Positions 54,901 through 64,000 of a stretch of 64,000 nt of DNA are shown one piece after another. The DNA is taken from contig JAHWDD010000004.1 in NCBI GenBank assembly GCA_023897205.1, positions 5,580,001 through 5,644,000 on the forward strand, written 5' to 3'. Below the pieces are notes generated by a model. The model saw nothing but the letters and a program-made list of their open reading frames with translations. It was not told the DNA's origin and ran no database searches. How positions within the stretch are numbered: position 1 is the stretch's first letter; each line of letters starts with the position of its first letter. A program made the translations under genes and the position numbers. Source of the stretch: Exophiala sp. HKRS030 (taxonomy: Eukaryota; Ascomycota; Eurotiomycetes; Chaetothyriales; Herpotrichiellaceae).

Positions 54901-55080
54901 GGGCTCCTCCAAGGTGATGGCAGCCTTGAGTATATCAGACTCTTGTATTCTTGCATCTTCCTCGAGGTCTGTATCGCTTGGAGGAGTGAGATTTTGGAGA
55001 TATTCAAAGACATCTCTGCTTTGGTCCTCGATGCACAAACCATGATAGCGGGCATATTCCAGAATCGAATGGTCAGACAT
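51941..55080 (-). CDS. Large acidic hypothetical protein, one intron and an in-frame TAG
   Basis: About 1027 codons. Start ATG 55080 (MSDHSILEYARYHGL); exons 55080-54469 and 54412-51941. The intron has a GTACGT donor and a CTGAT branch; acceptors at 54416, 54413 and 54407 all keep frame. A TAG at 54703-54705 (codon 126) interrupts an otherwise continuous frame (RPE-stop-DPANLSFELPG); no splice pair removes it in phase. It may be a base-call error, a nonsense mutation, or a sign that the first 125 codons are separate. The protein is acidic with DESEEEIEEDGD, KRGKMGK-type basic patches, and an ordered C-terminal domain (about the last 250 residues: MVNTLMLHSHRKLMQSL, PKSCVIFTNIQALG, PEGPIFLLHDTTIWEVFLR) that loosely recalls inactive XPF-nuclease-like folds. 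Function unknown; that resemblance is a weak inference. Confidence 0.7.
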
Positions 55081-55378
55081 TAAACAAGCTCTGTGCACCT
55101 GAACAATAAAAACTTGATGCAACAAACGAGCACAGTTAAGTAAGACACACAATGTGGTAAATCGTGGATTCGTGGGTTCGAACGAGAAGCGAAATGAAGA
55201 TCACAGAACTAATACTGCACGGGCCGACAATGATCCGGCAGCTTCAACGCTCAGTTCCAAACTATGGCTCAAATTGTGTAATTCTGAAGTTGAAAAATAC
55301 TTACTTCAAAGTAAATGCAGTGTGCCGGCGCTGAAAAGTAAATACACAACGCCGTTTTCCCGTCTCAGGCTCTAAAAC

Positions 55379-56665
55379 TCAATCATTGTAATTCGATTGC
55401 CGTGCACCATCCTTGTTAACTTGTGGAAGACCCCATTTCGCATTGTATTCTTCTTCCTGAGACTTGCCATCAGCACTGTAATAAGGCTTCTCCGCGGTTA
55501 CAGCTACACGAACGGCATGCCGTCTGTGTGGCATGAAGCCGTAGGAAGCGGTATGAATTGTTGATCGATTATCCCAGATTGCGACATCGTGCTTGCCCCA
55601 CTGGAAACGTACATGTGCCTCTTGCGTTGTGGTGATTAATTCGTTGAGATAGCGGAGAATGGTGTCGCTTTCAGCCTTGGGTACGCCAACAATCTTAGTA
55701 ACAAATCCAGGATTGAAGAATACTGCTTTCCATCCTGTCACAGGGTTGACGCGAATCAGGGGATGCTCTGTCGTAACGGGTTCCCTTCGGACAGGTCGAC
55801 CTGCCGCTCGCGAGCCTTGAGCCTGCGCTTCTGCGGAGTGTAAAGCCGTTAGACCTTCGAGGTATATTTGCATAGGGCGCGACAAAGCATCATAGACGGC
55901 GTATTGCGAGCACCAGAGAGTATCACCGCCGCCACCCCGAGGAGGTCCGGTCAAAACTTTCAAGGAGGTATATGAAGGAGGTTGAACTTCGTAAGTGATC
56001 TATATCATTGTCAGTATAGATTCGGGGTCCAAATGATCAGGCCTGCTCACGTCCGAGTGCCACAAGAAGGTAGGTGTGAACAGAGCTCGCTGGTCAAGAG
56101 ACTTGTCTGTAGTGTGAATAACGTGCACATCTTCCAAACCCTCTCTCTTTGGAACACTTGTCGTTGGGTGCCTGTGCAAGGTGCCGAAGAATTTTCCAAG
56201 TTCTCTTTGGGAGTCGATATCTAGATCTTTTTGATTACGAAAGAACACCACACCCCTTGTCGCGACCAGTCTTGCGAGGTCGTATTTCTGAGCATCAGTC
56301 AGATTTTTGAGATTGACTCCTGAAATCTCGGTGCCGATTTTGGGAACATAGTCAAAAACACTAGTTGCGTCTTGTAAAAGGTTGCGAAACTTCGGATCTC
56401 CCAGAAGCCCCTTCTCCTCATAGTGAGTATCCGTCAAAGGCGGCCATTTGACGTCAGGAAATCGTGGTGTGAGATCTTCAAATTCGTAGTCTTCATGGGT
56501 TTCGACCTGGGTTCTGCCTGGTTCGTAGCTTTCAGCCAGCGACTTGGTCCTGATTTCTACATCTGTCCTGATTAGGGGTTCAAGCTTTTTGGCAATGCTC
56601 TCGGGATTGAAAGGGAGAACTGTATTGTTATCAAGTCCCACAGGGTCATCAGCGTGAGGTGCCAT
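55379..56665 (-). CDS. TauD/TfdA-family Fe(II)/2-oxoglutarate dioxygenase
   Basis: 411 aa, exons 56665-56051 and 55999-55379 (51-nt intron, phase 0). Start ATG 56665 (MAPHADDPVG). A conserved N-terminal part (YVPKIGTEISGVNL, RGVVFFRNQ) leads to the iron ligands His203 and Asp205 in WHSD just before the intron, and His354 in WDNRSTIHTASYG, with the 2-oxoglutarate-binding Arg369 in RHAVRV. This is the pattern of fungal sulfonate/taurine dioxygenases (Jlp1-like) and 2,4-D-type dioxygenases. It probably oxidises a small sulfonate or carboxylate, coupled to 2-oxoglutarate decarboxylation, in the cytosol. The gene stands alone between large intergenic regions and may belong to sulfur scavenging, but no regulatory site was identified. 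Confidence 0.9.
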
Positions 56666-58708
56666 GTTTGATGCAGTTGAGAGCTAAGGTTGTCTACTGG
56701 CGGTGAAGATTGGAGGAAGGAACCAGTTTTGAAGGGAAGATGTGAGATTATATCCCCAGGGGTCCCACTGGTTCAGATATCGTCACTGCAATGGTGGTCA
56801 TAACTAACAGTCATGCAACACTTACCCGGGGATCGGAGCTGATTTTCCCCACAAATGGCAAATCAATGAATCCGTGGTAGGGTCATAATTGGGGCAAAGA
56901 CGAATGATACCATCCTGATGGGCAGGAGTCGTGTTTTGCCTTCACTGGAACAAAGGTCCGATGGGCTGACCGACATGACCCGCATGCTTGCCGGCAACAG
57001 TTAATTTGCTCCGGGGAAACAATACCGTTTTTGATACGAGATATCGAGGATTGTATCTTCCTCCGTCAGGGAATTGGATCGGGTCTCGATTGTTTGAGCT
57101 TTGGATTCACAAGGCTGGGTTTCTGATTGGTCAGTGGGGCGCGTTCGTGGCCACTAAGGCAAATCACGCAATACGGGAGCCTTGTGTCGTCAACCATCAT
57201 GGCGAAGTGGATGTGACAATACCGAAAATGTCGGATACCTAGTACCTAGGTACGCAGGAGAGCGTCACTGTGTTCGTGGATCTCCATATGAAGTTGCCAG
57301 GCGGAATGATATTGGCCTGATTCTTACCTGGTTCGCAAAACCGAATTCGCGACACGAGGAACCGTCGCATCGCACTTTCGTGGGCGGTAGGAATCAAAGA
57401 TAGTGCGTCTAGGGCGGTATAGGGGAAGGCTAGATGTGATATCAGAAGGTTCGTGGTATTACAGCATCTACTGGTCTGCATTATGCGTGCACAAGGCTGC
57501 ACAACAAAGTCAGAGAACGTGGTTACGACGGCTTGTAGTCAGGTAGGTGGCAGTTGATCAACAGGAAGAAAAGCACTGACGAGGTCACATGTCATGTCGG
57601 GTGAGCACGTGTGTGAGCTGCGTGAGATGTTTCAAGTTGCACCGTAGCATAATACGGTCAAGTAGACCGCTAAATGCGTCGATGATCACGTAATCTCAAG
57701 CATCAGGCGTATGAGGTAGGTGTCAGGTACCTGCAGGAAACCTTGCTCGTCATCACTTAATCGCCACATGGTAACCATAAGCTCATCTCAGAATGACCCG
57801 CCTGAAATATATCCTGATCCTGCCTAGGTGCCTGCGGTCATCATGAAGCTCTTGCCCTATCGAAGAAGGAAGTGCGAGCCGTGGATACGCATCTAGCCGT
57901 GTTGCATATGTACCCTTTGATATCTGCATCGATGAGCATGACCGTAACGTGGAAACACTCGCTCTGCTTCTCACCGAACGCTGTACAGAGTACACGGGGA
58001 TGTCTGCAGCCAGCTCTAGGAAAACAGCTTCTACCTACTGGGTCAAGGCAACCCCTCTTGGTATCAGAAACTGGGCATCAACGCGGGTGGAGGTGCCGAC
58101 TCCTTCAGGGCGGCCAACCCAAACTACTGCATCGTTTCTCTCTGCAAGAAATTGACAACGAGGCCAAAGTTAGGTACCGAGATACTAGCTTATGCTTGAT
58201 GAAGACCCCACCATTGCCCGTGGTGCGGAATGAAGCATTTTTACCACTATCAGTAAATGGTCTAACCCTTTTATGTTCCACCAAGCTACCAATCTGCTTG
58301 GCATTTGTGCCTTTTTAGACTTTTGACAAATTGTATCAACTGACAGACGAGGGCGGGATGTCTTAACTAAAGCAGTGAGATATCAGCTTTATGGTAACCG
58401 CACTCACACTTGGCATTTTCCACTTTGGCAACCAGACTCTGAGGAACGCTAGTCTGTTCTCCGCTCAATGTATTCAGCCAACATGCAGAGATCACCAGCA
58501 GAACATTGACCGGGCATGTACGCGACCCAAATAGGTCCGACCGAGCACAGTATGCGATATGTCAGCTATTTGCCTTTGCCTTTGTTCTGGACGCCGTGCA
58601 CCTCTCCGTGAAATTCAATCTTCATGCTATCGACAGTGGCCAATTAATTGTTATTCATATTTTCTTTCAAATCAATGAGGGTGCGGGCTTTCGCATCTTT
58701 TATGCACG
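56666..58708. other. Intergenic, 2.04 kb
   Basis: Promoter of the dioxygenase (minus) and of the next gene (plus). ORFs at 56988-57242 and 57872-58318 lack domains, splice signals and conserved-looking composition, so nothing is called. Confidence 0.45.
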
Positions 58709-60449
58709 ATGCAGCCGGGCGCCTTCCCAATAAAGACGAAGACCAAGGACGGGGACCATCGAGACTATGCCTCTAATCACAAGTCCCATTCCAGGCATAC
58801 AAACTACGATAGTCCTGCGGATGCCCGCAAAAAGCAGAACTACAACGTATCAACCTGGCGAGTTGGTTCAGCTCCTGCCGCAAGACGCGGTCAAGCTCAG
58901 CTAGCAATCAGACATCGTCGAGTGTTTAAAAGGGCAAAGCTGGACGATGAAGAATTGATCAAACTTTCCAGTCCATTTGCCCTCGTTGGACCTGGCAAGA
59001 AGGATCCTTTCGCTACATATCCTGGTCACGATATCCCGTCGGTCATGCGAGATGCGTTAGATTTTGGTCAGTCCACCATTTCATATCGGCGATGATCTTG
59101 AGCATTTGTTGGAGTTGATACATTCAATTCAACTGTTCGTTAGTTGACAACTTGAGTCTCAGCATATGACATGACCTGGGCAAGTGTCATGGTACCCCGA
59201 GAAACACAACTCGAAATCGATGAACTTAAAAGGTCTTGGAGAAGAGTTTGCATTCAGACTCCATATCTTATGCATGCTGCAATTGTAGGCAGTGCTGGGT
59301 TTGCAATGGTTTTGTCCAAAGATGTCCGAACTTCTCAGTCAGTCATACGCGCACGAGACGAGCACCGACAACTAGGACTTGAGGTCATGTCCAATTACAT
59401 GTCAAAATGGGATGGAACTGTTCCCGAGCCACTTCTTTTAGTTTTGTGTGGTTGGTCAACCTGCTCAGGAGATCTTAATGTCTTCATCCCGCAACCACAT
59501 CCAGTATCACCACTCTCGACCGCACAGAGCATTCACTTGTTTGGTGGCATGAAGCTTGTCCCTCAACATTACGAGGCGTTGATTACACTTGTGAACTTGA
59601 AGGGCGGGATGGGTAAGGTCAAAGAATATGGTAATCTAGATTTTATTGAGTGGTAAGTTGGTGCAATTTCCTCAGTTTCGAGCTCGACTCATTCGCACGG
59701 GTAGGGTTGATATTTTCGCATCCACGGTGACACACCAGAAGCCTAAGACTGTATGGTCACGTGGTCCATCTCGATTGCACCTTTATGGGTTTTTGCCTCG
59801 GACAAACATCAATCTCGACATCCTTGAGGGTATTCATCCCAGGTTATATTATCTTTACGATTTGGCTTTCCAAGCTACGGTCGCTCTCGACCATCATATC
59901 CGGAACCCGTCCGAACGTTATCTCTATCGCCAACTCATCTTGACGCGAAATGAAGTGCAACATAGTCTTCTCGATATGACTCGATTATTTAGTCCCTCCA
60001 AGTTCAATTTGAATGATGTCATGCAAGAGATATGCCGACTTGCTGGGCTGCTCTACAGCGATTTGGTCCTTTATCCATTACCTTACAGCTCCGGAGTCAA
60101 GATCCTTTTGGCAAACAGCCTACTCTACCTTCTTCAGAACTCGCAGATTGATGTTCCATCTCTCCTGCTTTCGAAATACAAGGACATCCTGATCTGGACC
60201 TGTTTTATGGGAGAGATCGCCTCGAGACGTCTAGCATGTCATAAGTGGTTCATGAGCGTACTCGTGCAAGCAATCAACTTGCATCATCTCACTCCCCAAG
60301 ATTTTTTGATGATACTAAAAAAGTTTCTGTGGTGGGATTATGTTTGTCTTCCACCAGCCTTGGAGATCCTGGAAAGTTTGTCAGTGCTTGAACCGAATTT
60401 TCAGAAACATGAGCATTTGTCGACCACCCTCGAAAATACAGATGTTTAG
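58709..60449 (+). CDS. Fungal-specific transcription-factor-like protein without a zinc cluster
   Basis: 530 aa, exons 58709-59066, 59163-59652, 59705-60449 (introns of 96 and 52 nt). Start ATG 58709. The N-terminus is basic and hydrophilic with DARKKQ and RRVFKRAK, then GPGKKDPFATYPG, the layout of the large fungal family often labelled tachykinin-family or fungal_trans_2-type proteins. These keep the C-terminal regulatory domain but have no Cys6 finger. Exon 2 carries YDMTWASVMVPRE and PYLMHAAIVGSAG; intron 2 (TG|GTAAGT...GGGTAG|G) restores IEWVDIFAS. Presumed nuclear regulator. Target unknown; DNA binding may be absent or indirect. Confidence 0.72.
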
Positions 60450-62739
60450 ACTCCCTCCTAGGAAAGGATATCAAGAGCAACGTGAGCTGTGATACCTTCC
60501 TGAAGACGATCAAATGGTGAAAACCGACTGCCCGTATGGTATTCAATCCTTCGATTGGTCAGTTGCGTCGCGTCTTTCGGCAACCGTAGATGGTGTCAAG
60601 TTCTCAAGATCATGCTACCTTCGAATCGTATACCCTTGGAGCCACATTCATCTTAGTATTCAGATCATTAAGTAAATGGCGTGACTATCGCTAAGAAGGT
60701 GCTGGTCATTTCGCCGTTCTCAGCAGGACCCCACGAGCGAGAAGCAAGCATGCCAACTGGTCAGCCCCAGGTCAAATCGACGGTGCCGAAAAGAGGAGGC
60801 CGCGAAGGCGAGGAAAGAACGTCTGATAGACTGCCTTTTGTAACCTCTCGGTTGGGGCCATCAGGCTACGGAGAGTCCAGACAATGGTACGAGGCCTACA
60901 CGTCACCACAAGTCTTCATAATGAGCACTAATCGGAAGGCTTCCTCGATTTCGGAAAAGAATGTGAAGGCAGCGAGGGGCCGTTTAACTCGCACCCCCTT
61001 CCATGTCGCAGGATATGTCATATTCAGGTGCACTGCCGAGACAATATTGCAATTCACGAATACAGACCTTGGGTTGACACTAGGCTTGCATCTTTATACC
61101 ACCACATTGTTAGCCACGACTTTTAGATATCACTTTCCACAACACTCACGACTCGCAAGCGCAGGACCAATCACATAGGAAATATTGTGTGATTGGGTTT
61201 TAATCTCGTGCCTTGAATGTGACTGTGATGAAATCCGAGACATTCTGGAATTGTCACAACTCATCACCTTGGCACTTCGTAGTAGACTTGTTCGCAGATT
61301 CAATTTAGGTTGCCTTGTCATGATGCTCACCTCAACCATTTCACAGAGCCGGCCACACCACACCATACTCCTGCCATTTTCTATTCCGTACAATGTTAAC
61401 TCGTTTCTCTTGCCCTTCGGAAACGAGATCCTTGTAACGTGTAATGCAATGCAATGCAACAATTCGGCCTCATTTTCGGACGACTACGAACATTAAAGCC
61501 CTGGTTGAAAACAAAAAGAGATCGAAACCCGCCCGTCAGGTTATCGCGTGGAGCAATGTAATCAAATTACCCAATCTAGCAGCCGTGACGCAACATTTCC
61601 CGATCCATATATGCAGATATCCCCTTTGAGACTTTTAGAATTCAAAGTGCCTGAGCTGTTCGGAATTGGACTCCGAATGCAGAAGTGACTTTTCTCCAAT
61701 CTCAGGTCGCATTCGTATTGAAAGGACGCAGGGGCACGTCGGCCGTCGCTGACTAAAAACAGGAAACCGCCCCGAGAAGTTGGATCCGTGGATTTCCACT
61801 GTGCAATAGGCATGCAGGTACATATGCCTGCGCACCCCAAAGCCACTTAACTAGCTAGCCAGCTAGCTCATGCAGCCACCGGGGCCTACACAGTCGCAGT
61901 AGCGCCAAAAAGAAATGCATACCTGATTTTACTCAGGAGATTATGAAAATTTATGTAGACAAGACAAAACAACTTAAAAAGAAGAGGAGGATTGAAAAGG
62001 ACAAAAAACAATCAACAGCCAGGATTCCCAAATGGTCACCCACTTTAGTACTAACTGACCGGCATGTGGCTTAAGTATGGCTGAGCGAACGGGAAGCCCT
62101 GCATTCCACATCCTATGGTCGATTGCGAAAGGAGATCTATGTATTGTAAATATGACCTGTGTAATTTACCGTAAGAGCGGTCTGCACACCGCTACGCACA
62201 ACGACCCAGGGCCTATTGATACCTACTGAATATTATTGGAATGCTCCTCACCGACCTTTAGATAGTTGCTCCTCACCGACCTTTAGATAGTTGCTCCTCA
62301 CTGACCTTTACAAAGTTTATGTGGTCATATGTAGGTATCGTTTTCACCGCTAGATAGCTAGATTTCATCCTCCCAGTAGATCGTGAGGTTTTCTCGCTCT
62401 AAAAGTCATCTGTTAAAGGCTGGCAATCTCACAAACACAATTGGAGTGAAGAGTCGAATCTAGCAAAAAGGGGAGATGCATGGAGCGTTTTTGTTGGGAA
62501 GTTTTCACAATTCTATCTGAAATGGGATCTAAGGTATCAATGGGAGAAAGAAATATCATGGCATCATTACAACCGAGCGGCGACATCTCACAATCAAGAC
62601 GCCAATCAAAACGTAGAGTGGGACAATAGGCCAAAGGTCCTATCCCTGGTGACAGAAATGACGGCTTGATCAGATTATGATCTTGCAAAGCTGCATCATA
62701 TTTGGGTTGAGTTCCATTCAGGCCATGCGGTCAATAAAA
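60450..62739. other. Intergenic, 2.29 kb
   Basis: Between the regulator and the 3' end of GMP synthase. It contains a small tandem repeat (62242-62316) and an AGCTAGC-rich stretch near 61850-61870. The 165-codon frame at 60681-61178 begins at GTG and lacks domain evidence. Confidence 0.5.
62242..62316 (+). repeat. Tandem repeat, three 25-bp units
   Basis: Units at 62242, 62267 and 62292. The first two are identical (TGCTCCTCACCGACC...); the third differs at about four positions. Confidence 0.9.
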
Positions 62740-64000
62740 TCATTCCATTTCGATGGTTCCTGGAGGTTTACTGGTGACATCGTAAACCACACGACACACG
62801 CCATCGACTTCGTTCACGATCCTTCTGCTGACACGCTTCAAGAATTCACCGTCGAATGGGAACCAATCAGCCGTCATAAAGTCAGTGGTCTCGACTGCTC
62901 TCAACGCAATGACTTGAGCGTGCACCCGCTTATCGCCCATAACTCCCACTGCCTTGACAGGTAGCAATGCTGCAAAGGCCTGAGAGATCTTGCGATATAA
63001 ACCAGCAGCGATGATCTCATCAATAAAGATTTTGTCTGCAGCACGAGCAATCTTGAGTTGTTCTTCGTTGATCTCACCAAGAATTCGAATGGCAAGACCG
63101 GGACCAGGAAAAGGATGTCTCCAAACCAATTCTTCTGGAATTCCAAGGTTTGTTCCTAGTGCTCTGACTTCGTCCTTGAATAGTTCCCGAAGTGGCTCGA
63201 TGAGTTTCAGGTGCATACCCTCAAGAAGACCGCCGACATTGTGGTGTGTTTTGATGGTCGCAGAAGGACCCTTGAATGATATACTCTCAATGACGTCGGG
63301 ATATAAGGTCCCTTGAAGAAGGAATTCAATCTCGCCAGCTCGAGGAGTTTCGGCGGCTTCTTTGGCAATTTTCTTCGCTGTATCCTGGAAGATCTCGATA
63401 AAAGTGTTGCCGATTATTTTTCGTTTCTTTTCTGGGTCAGATACTCCTTTTAATTTTCCAAGAAAGATATCGGTGGCATCGATGACAGTGAGGTTGATGC
63501 CGAGATGTTCCGTTAAGGTCTTCTTCACCGTCTTTGCCTCATCAAGACGGAGGACACCATTGTCGACAAGTACAGCATGAAAACGATCACCAATAGCTTC
63601 ATTCATGAGTTTAGCGGCGACAGTTGAGTCGACCCCACCGCTGACCGCTCCAATGACTTGACCTTTGGGACCAACAATAGCCCTAATGCGCTCAATCTCC
63701 TGGTCGACAAATTTCTCCATAGTCCAATCCTGTTTAGCATTGCAGATCTTGACTGCAAAATTGCCCAAGATTTGGGTACCTTGTGGAGTATGCGTGACTT
63801 CTGGATGGAATTGGATGCCGAAGTAGGGTTTGGTAATGCTTGCAACACCTGCCCATGGCGCATTGGGAGTGCTTGCGATAGGCCTGAAACCGTCTGGGAG
63901 AGCAGATAGTTTGTCGCCATGGCTCATCCACACTTCGATATCATCCTCAATGCCGTCGAATAAGCGATCAATGTGATCTTCCTTGCCCGTATGTCGTTCG
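62740..64000 (-). CDS. GUA1: GMP synthase (glutamine-hydrolysing), C-terminal 420 codons (partial)
   Basis: The frame is open to the window edge, so the N-terminal part of the amidotransferase domain is missing. Visible parts: end of the class-I glutamine amidotransferase domain with the catalytic His/Glu in IQFHPE; the ATP pyrophosphatase domain with P-loop [12 protein letters not shown] and [28 protein letters not shown]; and the C-terminal dimerisation domain ([44 protein letters not shown]) ending PPGTIEME, the universal GuaA terminus. It converts XMP to GMP with glutamine and ATP in purine synthesis, in the cytosol. Intronless in this part. Housekeeping gene. Confidence 0.97.
   Translation of the reverse strand, partial: ERHTGKEDHIDRLFDGIEDDIEVWMSHGDKLSALPDGFRPIASTPNAPWAGVASITKPYFGIQFHPEVTHTPQGTQILGNFAVKICNAKQDWTMEKFVDQEIERIRAIVGPKGQVIGAVSGGVDSTVAAKLMNEAIGDRFHAVLVDNGVLRLDEAKTVKKTLTEHLGINLTVIDATDIFLGKLKGVSDPEKKRKIIGNTFIEIFQDTAKKIAKEAAETPRAGEIEFLLQGTLYPDVIESISFKGPSATIKTHHNVGGLLEGMHLKLIEPLRELFKDEVRALGTNLGIPEELVWRHPFPGPGLAIRILGEINEEQLKIARAADKIFIDEIIAAGLYRKISQAFAALLPVKAVGVMGDKRVHAQVIALRAVETTDFMTADWFPFDGEFLKRVSRRIVNEVDGVCRVVYDVTSKPPGTIEME

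Noticed and set aside
55165..55190. GGTTCGAAC resembling a tRNA T-arm
   Set aside because: No matching A-box, acceptor stem or anticodon arm in the flanking 80 bases.
56988..58318. Several ORFs of 70-150 codons in the large intergenic region
   Set aside because: No domains, intron signals or coherent composition; consistent with chance ORFs.
59640..59705. Frameshift in the zinc-finger-less regulator
   Set aside because: A normal 52-nt intron (59653-59704) with a strong GTAAGT donor explains the frame change and restores the family sequence.
60681..61178. 165-codon frame between the regulator and GMP synthase
   Set aside because: Starts with GTG rather than ATG, no recognisable domain, composition varies along the frame.

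Overview
The window is nuclear DNA of a filamentous ascomycete. Introns are short (about 45-140 nt) with GT...CTAAC/CTGAC...AG signals. There are several Zn(II)2Cys6 regulators, fungal orthologues of Ent3, App1, Osh1 and GMP synthase, and a transposon remnant that looks RIP-mutated. The mix of duplicated Baeyer-Villiger monooxygenases, zinc-cluster regulators and catabolic enzymes suggests Pezizomycotina, perhaps a black-yeast (Chaetothyriales) lineage; that order-level placement is inference.

Layout. 0-6.2 kb: 3' part of a Ser-rich protein and a Leu3-like zinc-cluster regulator. 6.9-7.5 kb: a 535-bp inverted-repeat DNA element with TA flanks and a TpA-rich interior. 8-18.5 kb: possible small gene, NCS1 purine/cytosine permease, epsin Ent3, and an ankyrin-PH-FFAT oxysterol-binding protein. 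20.6-25.4 kb: epoxide-hydrolase-like alpha/beta hydrolase and an FAD monooxygenase fused to a polytopic membrane domain. 26.7-47.6 kb: an apparent catabolic cluster made of a zinc-cluster regulator, an AtuA-family protein, two Baeyer-Villiger-type monooxygenases, a seven-exon SDR, a zinc alcohol dehydrogenase, an aldehyde dehydrogenase, a second zinc-cluster regulator and the C-terminal part of a membrane protein. A 100-N scaffold gap sits at 47.65-47.75 kb inside an inverted duplication. 48.7-64 kb: App1, a long acidic protein of unknown function, a TauD/TfdA dioxygenase, a zinc-finger-less fungal regulator, and GMP synthase running off the right edge.

How the genes could work together (inference). 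The 26.7-47.6 kb set has the parts expected for oxidising an alcohol to a ketone (SDR, ADH), inserting oxygen (two BVMO-like enzymes), ring opening or hydrolysis (the hydrolase at 20.6 kb is a candidate), and oxidising the aldehyde to an acid (ALDH). The AtuA protein and membrane protein recall bacterial terpene or steroid breakdown. A terpenoid or cyclic-ketone pathway is the best guess; the substrate is not shown by sequence.

Sequence quality. At seven places a gene can only be read through if one base is restored, always a missing base and mostly in short C/G runs (near 767, 3983, 4632, 17215, 28800, 33993, 51252). This looks like systematic base-call deletion rather than gene decay. One gene also has an in-frame TAG (54703-54705). 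The join across the N gap should not be trusted, so the membrane protein's true 5' end and the linkage between the catabolic cluster and the App1 side are uncertain.
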